DNA of 14,914 bases from Candidatus Peribacteria bacterium (GCA_943359415.1 CALRHQ010000018.1:1-14914), one strand, 5' to 3'; numbered from the stretch's first letter, positions 6,558 through 13,824 are shown. Notes: generated by a model from the sequence alone, not told the origin. Made by a program: numbers and translations.

Positions 6558-6773
6558 ATGGATATACAACCACAAAAAGACCCCTTGCATGGAGTGACTT
6601 TACAAAAAATACTTGAAGATTTGGTTGCAAAATATGGGTGGGAATCTTTAGCAGAAAAAATCCCAATAAGATGTTTCATGTTCTATCCAACGGTGACTTC
6701 AAGCCTCAAATTCCTAAGGCAAACGCCTTGGGCAAGAGAAAAAGTTCAAAAATTGTGGGTAAATTCTTTGTGA
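6558..6773 (+). CDS. VF530 / DUF2132 family small protein
   Basis: This 71-residue protein matches the VF530 (DUF2132) family almost end to end: Asp-Pro-Leu-His-Gly-Val-Thr-Leu, Leu-Val-x-x-Tyr-Gly-Trp-Glu, Ile-Arg-Cys-Phe, Ser-Ser-Leu-Lys-Phe-Leu-Arg and Thr-Pro-Trp-Ala-Arg-x-Lys-Val. The family folds as a small helical domain proposed to bind DNA; its role is not established. Length is as expected. The predicted promoter places the transcript start at the ATG, suggesting a leaderless mRNA. The gene is divergent from fic and convergent with the tRNA gene 13 bases downstream. The stop is TGA exactly where the family ends, which supports TGA as a true stop in this genome. Confidence 0.92.
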   Translation: MDIQPQKDPLHGVTLQKILEDLVAKYGWESLAEKIPIRCFMFYPTVTSSLKFLRQTPWAREKVQKLWVNSL

Positions 6774-6786
6774 TTTTCTTCTAAAA

Positions 6787-6861
6787 TGGAGCCGTCGGGG
6801 AGAATCAAACTCCTGACCTCTCCCTTACCAAGGGAGTGCTCTATCACTGAGCTACGACGGC
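6787..6861 (-). tRNA. tRNA-Thr (anticodon GGT), CCA encoded
   Basis: On the minus strand a full cloverleaf is seen: acceptor GCCGTCG with CGACGGC, D stem GCTC with GAGC, anticodon stem CTCCC with GGGAG around loop TTGGTAA (anticodon GGT at 6827-6829, reads ACC/ACU), discriminator T73 and an encoded CCA (6787-6789). The D-loop carries A at position 19 and the T-loop is TTTGATT with T at 56, so the usual G19-C56 tertiary pair becomes A19-U56. The top T-stem pair is an A49-C65 mismatch. The other four T-stem pairs are intact. Confidence 0.95.
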
Positions 6862-6873
6862 GTGTTTGTGGCG

Positions 6874-6902
6874 ATTCTAGCGTGTTTTTGTGCTTACGCC
6901 AA
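6874..6902 (-). promoter_or_regulatory. Promoter of tRNA-Thr
   Basis: On the minus strand TTGGCG (6897-6902), a 17-base spacer and TAGAAT (6874-6879) lie 12 bases before the mature 5' end of the tRNA. Confidence 0.7.
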
Positions 6903-6919
6903 CTTTATTTGGGCAAGAC

Positions 6920-6953
6920 GGAGATGACCTCTAGGTTTTTAAAGAGGGTCTCC
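6920..6953. repeat. Hairpin in the gap between tRNA-Thr and rpmG
   Basis: GGAGA (6920-6924) pairs with TCTCC (6949-6953), and CCTCT (6928-6932) pairs with AGAGG (6943-6947), with a small internal loop. No T tract follows on either strand. It lies between two divergent promoters and is otherwise unexplained. Confidence 0.4.
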
Positions 6954-7037
6954 AATCTTTTATCCGTTTCTCGCGCAGTATTTTAGATGAAAAGAAAATT
7001 TCATGCAAGAATTTTAGTGTTTTATGCTCATATTTCA

Positions 7038-7063
7038 TTGACAATAAGCGAAATTGATATAAT
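7038..7063 (+). promoter_or_regulatory. Promoter of rpmG and the downstream lipoprotein gene
   Basis: A perfect TATAAT (7058-7063) is preceded by TG-A, an extended -10. A perfect TTGACA lies at 7038-7043, but the spacer is only 14 bases, so the extended -10 probably carries the promoter. The leader is about 25 bases without a Shine-Dalgarno site. Confidence 0.6.
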
Positions 7064-7094
7064 ATTCCTAAGCTTTTAATGTAACACTAATTTT

Positions 7095-7277
7095 ATGGCA
7101 AAGGGAAAAAGTCAATATTGCACTTGGTTCTGCGGAGAATGCAAGAAAGGAAACGACATTTCTGCGTATGATAAGAGAAGAAATGATGAGATCGCAAAGG
7201 AGCTCAGCAAGTTCTGTAAAAAATGCAGGAAACATACTACACACAAAAGAAAAGACACTAAAAAAGGTAATAACTAA
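7095..7277 (+). CDS. rpmG: Large ribosomal subunit protein bL33
   Basis: This 60-residue basic protein is bL33 of the zinc-binding type. It has the Met-Ala-Lys-Gly-Lys start, a first Cys pair (Cys13-x-x-Cys16) and a second (Cys41-x-x-Cys44), then the typical Arg-Lys-His-Thr-x-His-Lys end of the fold with a short Lys-rich tail. It binds 23S rRNA near the E site of the 50S subunit. An extra Cys9 precedes the first pair. The usual neighbours secE and nusG are absent; the next gene, 19 bases downstream, encodes a lipoprotein that may be co-transcribed. Stop is TAA. Confidence 0.9.
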   Translation: MAKGKSQYCTWFCGECKKGNDISAYDKRRNDEIAKELSKFCKKCRKHTTHKRKDTKKGNN

Positions 7278-7296
7278 GATTACTTATTCTATTTCT

Positions 7297-8931
7297 ATGA
7301 AGAAATTTTTTGTTTTAGCTGCTTTATCTATAGTGGTTTTTTCAGGATGTAAGTTTTGGCCATTTGGAGGAGAAATTTTGACTGAAACTGCTTTGCCGAA
7401 AGATAGTGAGTTTGTTGTGACTATTGATCATTCCGATGGAGATCAGGTGAAAAGAATGAAGAAACTTTTTGATATGCTTCCGGATTACGGAATCGGCGAT
7501 CTATTTGAAGAAGATTTTCTTGAGGATGAATCTTTGAAAAAAAGTGGACTTGATTATAAAAAAGATATTTTGCCTATTTTGGAAGGAGATTTTAAAATTT
7601 CTTTGGCTGTTGATTTTTCAAAATTAGGGAAAGAGGAAGGGGTTGTCATTTCTGTCTATACAGATGAGGTTTCAAAAATGAATAATTTTTTGGAAAAGAA
7701 AAAGGAATCCGGCAAATTCTTCTATGATAAGGATGGAGATATTTTTGTTATTGCATTTACGCAAATGGAGCTTGATGCAGGGCTAAAGGCTCTAAAAGAT
7801 GGAACCGGTTTTTCTACAGATGAAGATTTTAAAAATGCTTCTAAAAATTCAAAAGGCAACCTTGGATATGTTTATTTTGAAATGGGAGATAATATTAAAG
7901 AATTTATTGCAAATGGAGATAATGCAGAAATCTTTGAAAGGTTGAATTTAGAGTTTGGGGCTACGAAAAATATTTATATGGAGCTCGTTGCGAAGGAAGA
8001 TGGTTTTGCTTTTGGAGGTTTGGGAAATTTGATTGCCGATAAGGAACTTATTGCAAAAAATATGCCTTATTTTGGAAAGAAGCTTTCCCTTTTCGATAAA
8101 GTGCCGCTGGAGAATCCTATTTTATATACCGAGATTCCAGGTATGGGACAATATCTTGAAAGTTTCCTGCCTACTGTAACTGAATTTTTTGGAATTTCAG
8201 AAGATGAGATTCGTGGAATTTTTGAATCTAATTTTTCTTTTGCAGTTGGAGATAGTGGAGAAAAATATCCTACGATGTCTTTTTATCTTGATGTTGATCC
8301 ACAATATGTTAATGCGGCAAAAAAAATGATTGGCGCTATTGATACATATGGCACTGAGATTATGAAAGAGTTTGAAGAAATTCTTGGAGTTAGTGGTGCG
8401 ATTAATAAAAATACAATTGTTGTAAAGGGTGGAGGACTTTATAAACTTTATGTTGATTTTGATAAAATCCCTGCTGAATTATTGGCAAATTTTGGTCTTA
8501 TTTCAGGGCTTGATGTGAAGAAAATGAATCTTGAACTGTATTATGGATTAACTGGCGACAATGTTCTTACTGTCGCATTCTATCCTCAATTTGATAAGGT
8601 TTATGGAGAGAAAATTGTTGGCAAAGATAAAGATGTTGTTGCGGCTATTGATAGTGTAGGTAATTCTCCGTTTTATGCATTTTTCTTTAGTCCTGAAAAA
8701 TTGATAAATTTTGTTGATACGAATTATTATAAAATCGCGAAAGATAATGGCTTGATTGGAGATGATTCTGAGAAATATTATGAACTTGTAAAAAATACGA
8801 TGCAGACTTTGAAGCATTTCGTTTCAATTTATTCAATGCCTGAAGATGATCAGATTTTGTTTAATTCGTTTTTGAAATTTCAGAAAATCGAAAAAGATAA
8901 AGCACTTGAGAAAGTGAAAGAGGGGAAATAA
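7297..8931 (+). CDS. Large lipoprotein, DUF3352-like
   Basis: This 544-residue protein starts at the ATG at 7297 (MKKFFV). The frame is open upstream to 7168, but that would overlap rpmG and bury the signal peptide. The signal peptide ends Phe-Ser-Gly-Cys with Cys18 as the lipidation site. After it comes Leu-Pro-Lys-Asp-Ser-Glu-Phe-Val-Val-Thr-Ile-Asp and repeated modules: Asp-x-x-Lys-Asp-Ile-Leu-Pro-x-Leu-Glu-Gly-Asp-Phe, then a strand 'Gly-Tyr-Val-Tyr-Phe-Glu'. This layout resembles DUF3352-type extracellular proteins of unknown role; I recognise this only loosely. It is acidic, rich in Lys, Asp, Phe and Gly, with no further membrane segment. It ends 6 bases from the convergent sufU stop, with no terminator visible. 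Confidence 0.8.
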   Translation: MKKFFVLAALSIVVFSGCKFWPFGGEILTETALPKDSEFVVTIDHSDGDQVKRMKKLFDMLPDYGIGDLFEEDFLEDESLKKSGLDYKKDILPILEGDFKISLAVDFSKLGKEEGVVISVYTDEVSKMNNFLEKKKESGKFFYDKDGDIFVIAFTQMELDAGLKALKDGTGFSTDEDFKNASKNSKGNLGYVYFEMGDNIKEFIANGDNAEIFERLNLEFGATKNIYMELVAKEDGFAFGGLGNLIADKELIAKNMPYFGKKLSLFDKVPLENPILYTEIPGMGQYLESFLPTVTEFFGISEDEIRGIFESNFSFAVGDSGEKYPTMSFYLDVDPQYVNAAKKMIGAIDTYGTEIMKEFEEILGVSGAINKNTIVVKGGGLYKLYVDFDKIPAELLANFGLISGLDVKKMNLELYYGLTGDNVLTVAFYPQFDKVYGEKIVGKDKDVVAAIDSVGNSPFYAFFFSPEKLINFVDTNYYKIAKDNGLIGDDSEKYYELVKNTMQTLKHFVSIYSMPEDDQILFNSFLKFQKIEKDKALEKVKEGK

Positions 8932-8937
8932 TTTGTT

Positions 8938-9306
8938 TCAAGAAAGTGCTGATCTGATTGTTTTGATGCCGAGGAGCGCGCATTTTGAGCGTGCAGGAGA
9001 GATTTCTATTTTTAGCAAATTGTAGACTTGTTCAGGTGTTATTTTTTTTGCTTGTGAGACACTTTTTCCTTTTAAAAAATCTGTTAGCATAGAAGTTGCG
9101 GCTTGGCTTATTGCACAACCTTCTCCTTCAAAAGAAATATCTTCGATTATTTGTGGTTTTTTCTCTGAAACTTTTATATAAATTTTCATGCTGTCTCCGC
9201 AAAGAGGATTGTCTTCTTCCGCTCTGTGCGTGTCATGTTTGATATGTCCTCTGTTGTGAGGATGTTTATAATGATCCAAAATTATTTCTGAATAAATGTC
9301 TGACAT
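8938..9306 (-). CDS. sufU: SufU, Fe-S/sulfur transfer protein
   Basis: This 122-residue protein starts at the ATG at 9306, giving the family's usual opening (Tyr-Ser-Glu-Ile-Ile-Leu-Asp-His-Tyr-Lys-His-Pro). An ATG at 9333 would overlap the sufS end by 11 bases and add nine non-conserved residues. The three conserved Cys are present: Cys36 and Asp38 in Pro-Leu-Cys-Gly-Asp, Cys64 in Gly-Glu-Gly-Cys-Ala, and Cys109 in Lys-Cys-Ala-Leu. In the family these bind zinc and accept persulfide from SufS to pass to SufB. It is the last gene of the operon, 16 bases after sufS. Stop is TGA, matching the family end. Confidence 0.92.
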   Translation of the reverse strand: MSDIYSEIILDHYKHPHNRGHIKHDTHRAEEDNPLCGDSMKIYIKVSEKKPQIIEDISFEGEGCAISQAATSMLTDFLKGKSVSQAKKITPEQVYNLLKIEISPARSKCALLGIKTIRSALS

Positions 9307-9322
9307 ATTATTTTGTGCGATT

Positions 9323-10555
9323 TTATTTTGCAAAAATTTTGAAAAGTTTTTTCAATGCTAATTCCACTTTTTTTATATCATCTTCCGTGTTGTAAATCGA
9401 GAAACTTATCCTTGCTGTTGCGGGAATGCCTAGACGTGACATTAATGGCTGATTGCAATGATGTCCGGCGCGAATAGCTATGCCTTCTTTGTTGAAAACT
9501 TCTGCGATGTCATGTGGATGAATTTCTTCTATTGTAAATGAAATTACCGGGCCTGACTTATCAAGATTTTTTGGTTTGATGATCGTTACTTGTTTGTATT
9601 TTTTTAGCATTTCGACTGTTTTTTTTGCCAGATTTGTTTCATGGTTTTTTATGTTTTCTATTCCAAGTTTTTCCATGAATTCCATGGCTTTCTTGAAGGC
9701 CACAACGTCTCCTATGCTTGGAGTGCCGGCTTCGAATTTCCATGGAGTGTCGTTGAAAACCGTGCATGTTTCTTTTACTGATTTTATCATGTCGCCGCCA
9801 TATAAAAACGGTGGTAATTTATCGAGTAATTGTTTTTTTCCGTAAAGAATTCCAACTCCAAATGGACCAAACATTTTGTGACTTGAAAATACAAAAAAAT
9901 CACAATCCATTTTTCGTACGTCTATGTGTTCGTGGGCTACTGACTGCGCTCCGTCGACTAGTACAAGTGCACCTACTTTGTGTGCACGTTTGATGATTTT
10001 TTTTAAATCTGGTGTTGTTCCTGTGACGTTTGACATTGCCGAAATGCAGACTAATTTTACGTTTGGTTCTTTTATTAATTTTTCAAATTCTTCCATGTCG
10101 AGAGAGTAGTCTTCGGTTACCGGAACAATTGAAAGGATGAATCCTTTTTTCTTTGCCATTGTTTGCCATGGCACGAAATTTGCGTGATGTTCGAGTGAGG
10201 TTGTTATGATCCTATCGCCTTTTTGCAGCATGTTATCGCTCAAAGTGTAGGCTAGAAGGTTTATTGATTCTGTGGTGTTTTTTGTGAAAATTATTTCTTC
10301 CGATAGTTTTGCATTTATGAATTTAGCTGTATGTTTTCTCGTATCTTCATACATTTTTGTGGCTTTTTCGGAGAGGTCATAAATTCCTCTGTGAATGTTT
10401 GAATTATATGTTTCGTAAAAGTCTTTTATCGCATCTACAACCACTTTTGGACGTTGTGTTGTTGCTGCGTTATCAAGATAAACCAAATTTTTATTTTCTT
10501 TTTTGGAGAAAATTGGAAAAAGTTTTTTGATCTTTTTTGAATCGATTCTAGGCAT
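9323..10555 (-). CDS. sufS: SufS, PLP-dependent cysteine desulfurase
   Basis: This 410-residue class V aminotransferase is of normal SufS length. It converts cysteine to alanine and holds the sulfur as a persulfide. Visible residues are the opening Tyr-Leu-Asp-Asn-Ala-Ala-Thr-Thr, His123-His124 (PLP stacking region), Asp201 and Gln204 (PLP ring contacts), Lys227 in Ser-Ser-His-Lys (Schiff base) and Cys367 in Arg-Ala-Gly-His-His-Cys (sulfur acceptor). All key residues are intact. It is followed by its partner sufU and preceded 11 bases upstream by the mini-sufD. No Shine-Dalgarno site is visible. Stop is TAA. Confidence 0.97.
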   Translation of the reverse strand: MPRIDSKKIKKLFPIFSKKENKNLVYLDNAATTQRPKVVVDAIKDFYETYNSNIHRGIYDLSEKATKMYEDTRKHTAKFINAKLSEEIIFTKNTTESINLLAYTLSDNMLQKGDRIITTSLEHHANFVPWQTMAKKKGFILSIVPVTEDYSLDMEEFEKLIKEPNVKLVCISAMSNVTGTTPDLKKIIKRAHKVGALVLVDGAQSVAHEHIDVRKMDCDFFVFSSHKMFGPFGVGILYGKKQLLDKLPPFLYGGDMIKSVKETCTVFNDTPWKFEAGTPSIGDVVAFKKAMEFMEKLGIENIKNHETNLAKKTVEMLKKYKQVTIIKPKNLDKSGPVISFTIEEIHPHDIAEVFNKEGIAIRAGHHCNQPLMSRLGIPATARISFSIYNTEDDIKKVELALKKLFKIFAK

Positions 10556-10566
10556 TATTATTATTT

Positions 10567-11082
10567 TTACTTTTCTAATTTAGAAATATCCGCTTTTAGG
10601 AAATTTTCTGCAATTAATTTTTTTGCCTGCATTTCGTCTATGCCTCTAGATTCGATGTAGAAGAGAATTTCTTCGTTTATACGGCCTATTGTTGCCGCAT
10701 GGTTTCCTTTTGCGGTGTTCGAAATTATTTCCATGGCAGGAAGTGTATTTGTTTTCGAATTTTCAGAAAGAAGAAGTGTGTGATGCGATAAATCTGTATC
10801 CGAAAAATCAGCTTCTTCGTTTATTCTTGCTGTTCCTGCAAAATTTACTGATGAAGAATCCGCCATAACACTTCGAACATAAATTCTGCTTTTTGTGTGA
10901 GGTGCATTGTGAATTACTTTTATTTCAAAATCGTATATTTCTTCTTTTTCCCCTCTTATCATGACGATGATTTCGGCCAAAGTATCAGGTTTATCAAGGT
11001 TTACGATGATCGGCTCTGATGCTTCTAGAAAAAGTTTTTTTGCTTCTTCCGGCGTGATGATTAGTAAGAAATTTTTGCTCAT
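10567..11082 (-). CDS. sufD: Miniature SufD-like scaffold subunit
   Basis: This 171-residue protein is less than half the usual SufD length (about 420 in E. coli). The C-terminal two-thirds clearly match SufB/SufD: a beta-helix segment, then Leu-Leu-Leu-Ser-Glu-Asn-Ser-Lys-Thr-Asn-Thr, Glu-Ile, a Gly-Asn-His-Ala-Ala-Thr motif (His128, probably equivalent to E. coli SufD His360), Ile-Asn-Glu-Glu-Ile-Leu-Phe-Tyr and Ser-Arg-Gly-Ile. The Cys two residues before this His in E. coli is Gly here. The N-terminal helical domain and much of the beta-helix are missing. The frame is clean and only 12 bases separate it from sufB, so it looks reduced, not broken. It should pair with SufB in a SufBCD-type complex. 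Confidence 0.85.
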   Translation of the reverse strand: MSKNFLLIITPEEAKKLFLEASEPIIVNLDKPDTLAEIIVMIRGEKEEIYDFEIKVIHNAPHTKSRIYVRSVMADSSSVNFAGTARINEEADFSDTDLSHHTLLLSENSKTNTLPAMEIISNTAKGNHAATIGRINEEILFYIESRGIDEMQAKKLIAENFLKADISKLEK

Positions 11083-11094
11083 ATTTTCGAATAT

Positions 11095-12483
11095 TTATTC
11101 CGTTTCTATTTCAAGTAGGCGTTTTAATTCAACTGCATATTCCATCGGAAGTTCGCTTACTATTGGATTTGCGAATCCGTTTACAATCTCTGAAACCGAT
11201 GTGTCATGCGAAAGTCCACGCGACATTAAATAAAATAATTGACTGTCATCTATTTTAAAAATTGATGCTTCGTGTGCAACAGATGCTGTTGGATCGTCGA
11301 TGCTGATTTTTGGAATTGTATCTGAACGTGCATCTTTGCTTAAAATAAGTGCGTCACATTTTGAATAATTAAACGACCCTCTTGCTGATTTTGTCGCTTT
11401 CACAAGGCCTCTGTATGAAGCGTTTCCGAAATCTTTGCTGATTGATTTTGCGATGATTTTGGATGTTGTATTTTTTCCGATATGGATTATTTTTCCGCCT
11501 GTGTCTTGGCATTGATGATCTTTTGCCATTGCGAGAGATTTGATTTCTCCTTTTGAATTATCGCCGACTAAATATATTGCCGGATATTTCATAGTGATTT
11601 TTGATCCGACGTTACAATCAAGCCAAATCATTTCTGCATTTTCGTATGCGTATGCGCGCTTTGTGACTAGGTTGTAGACGTTGTTTGACCAGTTTTGTAC
11701 TGTTGTGTACTGAACATGTGCATTCTTTTTTACTATGATTTCGACCACGGCTGCGTGAAGTGAATCTTTTGAATATGTTGGAGCTGTACATCCCTCTATG
11801 TAATGCAGAAAACTTCCTTCGTCGGCTATGATTAGTGTTCTTTCAAATTGTCCCATGCTTTCCGTGTTTATGCGGAAATATGCTTGAAGAGGAAGGTCAA
11901 CGTAAGTGTTTTTTGGAATATAAATGAATGATCCTCCAGACCAAACTGCTGAATTTAATGCGGAAAATTTGTTGTCATTGTATGGAATTATTGTTCCAAA
12001 ATATTCTTTGAAAAGTTCTGGATGTTTTTTAAGTCCCTGATCGATTGAATCAAAAATCACACCTTTTTTGCTCAAAGATTCTTTGATTGAATGATAGATC
12101 ATTTCAGATTCGAATTGTGCTCCTGATCCTGCAAGCATCGATTTTTCATGTTCCGGAATTCCCAATTTGTCGAAAGTTTCTTTTATTTCAGCTGGTACAT
12201 CTTCCCATTTATTTTGTGTTTTATCCTGTGGTCTGATGTAATAATGAATATCTTCAAAATCGATTCCCTCTAGACTTGGACCAAAACTTGGCAGAGGTCT
12301 TTTTACGAATTCTTTGTATGCTTTCACTCTATATTCCGTCATCCACTCCGGTTCTTCTTTTATAGCTGAAATTTGTCTGACAATTTTTTCGCTTAATCCT
12401 TTTGGAATTACGAGTTTGCTTTTTGTCTCGGTATGAAATCCGTATTTATAATTTGTGAAAAGAGTATTTATCTTTTGATCCAT
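11095..12483 (-). CDS. sufB: SufB, Fe-S cluster scaffold subunit
   Basis: This 462-residue protein is full length for SufB. Conserved blocks include Pro-Glu-Trp-Met (45-48), Tyr-Ile-Arg-Pro (82-85), Gly-Gly-Ser-Phe-Ile-Tyr-Ile-Pro (183-190) and Glu-Gly-Cys-Thr-Ala-Pro (230-235). Tyr-Ser-Lys-Cys-Asp-Ala-Leu contains Cys376, the likely counterpart of E. coli Cys405 that receives sulfur. Val-Ala-His-Glu-Ala contains His404-Glu405, matching the E. coli His433/Glu434 region. It builds nascent clusters with SufC and SufD. One base separates its ATG from the sufC stop (TAAAATG), suggesting translational coupling. Confidence 0.97.
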   Translation of the reverse strand: MDQKINTLFTNYKYGFHTETKSKLVIPKGLSEKIVRQISAIKEEPEWMTEYRVKAYKEFVKRPLPSFGPSLEGIDFEDIHYYIRPQDKTQNKWEDVPAEIKETFDKLGIPEHEKSMLAGSGAQFESEMIYHSIKESLSKKGVIFDSIDQGLKKHPELFKEYFGTIIPYNDNKFSALNSAVWSGGSFIYIPKNTYVDLPLQAYFRINTESMGQFERTLIIADEGSFLHYIEGCTAPTYSKDSLHAAVVEIIVKKNAHVQYTTVQNWSNNVYNLVTKRAYAYENAEMIWLDCNVGSKITMKYPAIYLVGDNSKGEIKSLAMAKDHQCQDTGGKIIHIGKNTTSKIIAKSISKDFGNASYRGLVKATKSARGSFNYSKCDALILSKDARSDTIPKISIDDPTASVAHEASIFKIDDSQLFYLMSRGLSHDTSVSEIVNGFANPIVSELPMEYAVELKRLLEIETE

Positions 12484-12484
12484 T

Positions 12485-13285
12485 TTATTGTTTGTTTACT
12501 TCATTATATCCGTGTTTTTCCAATGTATGTGCCAATGATTTACCTCCTGATTTTACTATTTTTCCGTGAGATAAAATGTGTACCTTGTCAGGAGAAATGA
12601 ATTTCAAAATGCGCGCGTAATGAGTGACGATTATTATCGCAGGAGAATGTTCTTTGAAAAATTCTTTTATATTTTCCGCAACGATTTTTAATGCATCGAT
12701 ATCAAGTCCGGAATCTATTTCATCAAGTAAAATAAATTTTGGTTTTAAAATTTTCATTTGGAAAATTTCCAATTTTTTCTTTTCCCCTCCTGAAAATCCT
12801 TCATTTATTCCTCTTTCCAAAGCCTGTTCATCTATTTTTAACTTTTTAAGTTGGGCTTTTAATTCTTCAAGAAGTGATTCGAGTGATTGTTTTTCCGGAT
12901 CTGTATCTTTTAGATTTTTGATTGTTCGAAGCATGTGTAAAAAAGAAAGTCCCGGAACTTCGATGGGATGTTGAAATGCCATAAATAAGCCAAGATTTGC
13001 TCTTTCATCCGCTTTTAATTCGTTTAATTTTTTTGATTCCCCGTCAATTTTTATTTGAATAGTTCCGTCTGATATTTGATATTGTGGATGCCCCATAAGT
13101 GCATTTAGAAGTGTGCTTTTCCCAGATCCGTTCGGTCCCATTATTGCGTGAATTTCTCCTTCTTTTATTTCCAAATCGACTCCTTTTAAAATTGCTTTTT
13201 TGACCAATCTGTTTGTTTTATCTTCAGTTTCCACATGAAGATTTTTTATGATTAGAGAGCTTTTTTTTGATGATTTTGCATTCAT
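12485..13285 (-). CDS. sufC: SufC, ATPase of the SUF complex
   Basis: This 266-residue ABC-type ATPase has a Walker A Gly-Pro-Asn-Gly-Ser-Gly-Lys-Ser (50-57), a Q-loop in Ala-Phe-Gln-His-Pro (Gln105), a signature Phe-Ser-Gly-Gly-Glu-Lys (164-169, followed by Lys-Lys as in SufC), a Walker B ending Leu-Leu-Asp-Glu and Asp-Ser-Gly-Leu-Asp-Ile-Asp (187-197), and a switch His222. It is soluble and has no membrane partner; it drives shape changes of the SufB-SufD pair. It is slightly longer than usual, from an N-terminal Ser/Lys extension and an acidic linker around 125-150. It starts 3 bases after the regulator gene. Confidence 0.97.
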   Translation of the reverse strand: MNAKSSKKSSLIIKNLHVETEDKTNRLVKKAILKGVDLEIKEGEIHAIMGPNGSGKSTLLNALMGHPQYQISDGTIQIKIDGESKKLNELKADERANLGLFMAFQHPIEVPGLSFLHMLRTIKNLKDTDPEKQSLESLLEELKAQLKKLKIDEQALERGINEGFSGGEKKKLEIFQMKILKPKFILLDEIDSGLDIDALKIVAENIKEFFKEHSPAIIIVTHYARILKFISPDKVHILSHGKIVKSGGKSLAHTLEKHGYNEVNKQ

Positions 13286-13288
13286 GAT

Positions 13289-13738
13289 TTATTTCGTAAA
13301 TGAATCTAAAGTTTTTGATAAAAAGAAGTTTTCCATTTCTGTGTTCAATGCGCTTAATTGTGCTTTTATTGCGCATTTTTTATTTTTTTTGCAGCATGTT
13401 GTCGTGTCTGCATTTAAGCATGGGACTACCGATATTTTGCCTTCAACACTTTCTATTATTTCTTTTAGTGTGATTTTTTCAGGTTTTTTTATGAGAGTGT
13501 ATCCTCCGAATTTTCCTCTTTCTGATTTTATTAAGTTTGCTTTGGATAATTTTTGCGCAATCTTCTGTAGAAATAAAAATGATAGATCGTTTTCTTCTGC
13601 GATTTGTTTTATTGAAGTGCTTATAGGTTCTTTTTTTGCCTCTGAACGCGTTTTTCCTATTGTTGCCAATGTTGCAAGAATAAGAATGCTATAATCAACC
13701 TGTTGCGTTAGATGTAATGCTCCGCGTGTTTTATTCAT
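13289..13738 (-). CDS. Rrf2-family regulator, probable Fe-S sensor of the suf operon
   Basis: This 149-residue protein is an Rrf2 (IscR-like) repressor. It starts with the family helix (Val-Asp-Tyr-Ser-Ile-Leu), then a winged helix (about 37-85) with Ile-Ala-Glu-Glu-Asn, Leu-Gln-Lys-Ile-Ala-Gln-Lys-Leu and Gly-Lys-Phe-Gly-Gly-Tyr. The Cys cluster Cys107, Cys115-Cys116 and Cys122 sits where IscR binds its cluster, so Fe-S sensing is likely; spacing differs from E. coli IscR and one extra Cys is present. It heads the suf operon and probably represses it when clusters are plentiful. A GGAG lies 9 bases before the ATG, one of the few Shine-Dalgarno-like sites here. The promoter is at 13767-13795. 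Confidence 0.92.
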   Translation of the reverse strand: MNKTRGALHLTQQVDYSILILATLATIGKTRSEAKKEPISTSIKQIAEENDLSFLFLQKIAQKLSKANLIKSERGKFGGYTLIKKPEKITLKEIIESVEGKISVVPCLNADTTTCCKKNKKCAIKAQLSALNTEMENFFLSKTLDSFTK

Positions 13739-13745
13739 ACCTATT

Positions 13746-13762
13746 TACTCCAATTAAGTAGT
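13746..13762. promoter_or_regulatory. Possible operator of the Rrf2 regulator
   Basis: An imperfect inverted repeat (TACT and AGTA arms, 7 bases apart, within 13746-13762) covers the predicted transcription start of the suf operon. The position fits repression, but the site is short and A/T-rich. Confidence 0.3.
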
Positions 13763-13766
13763 CTTG

Positions 13767-13795
13767 ATTTTAGGCTCTGGAGGTGGATTTGTCAA
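13767..13795 (-). promoter_or_regulatory. Promoter of the suf operon
   Basis: On the minus strand a perfect TTGACA (13790-13795), a 17-base spacer and TAAAAT (13767-13772) predict a start near 13760, about 22 bases before the regulator ATG. It is the only clear promoter for all six genes. Confidence 0.8.
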
Positions 13796-13824
13796 TAAAG
13801 AAGAGGTGTGGTAAAAATTGTACA

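Noticed and set aside
6444..6590. 49-residue N-terminal extension of Fic
   Set aside because: It would contain the fic promoter and inverted repeat and overlap the VF530 start; the extension is not Fic-like.
7168..7296. N-terminal extension of the large lipoprotein
   Set aside because: It overlaps rpmG in another frame and would place 43 residues before a clear signal peptide and lipobox.
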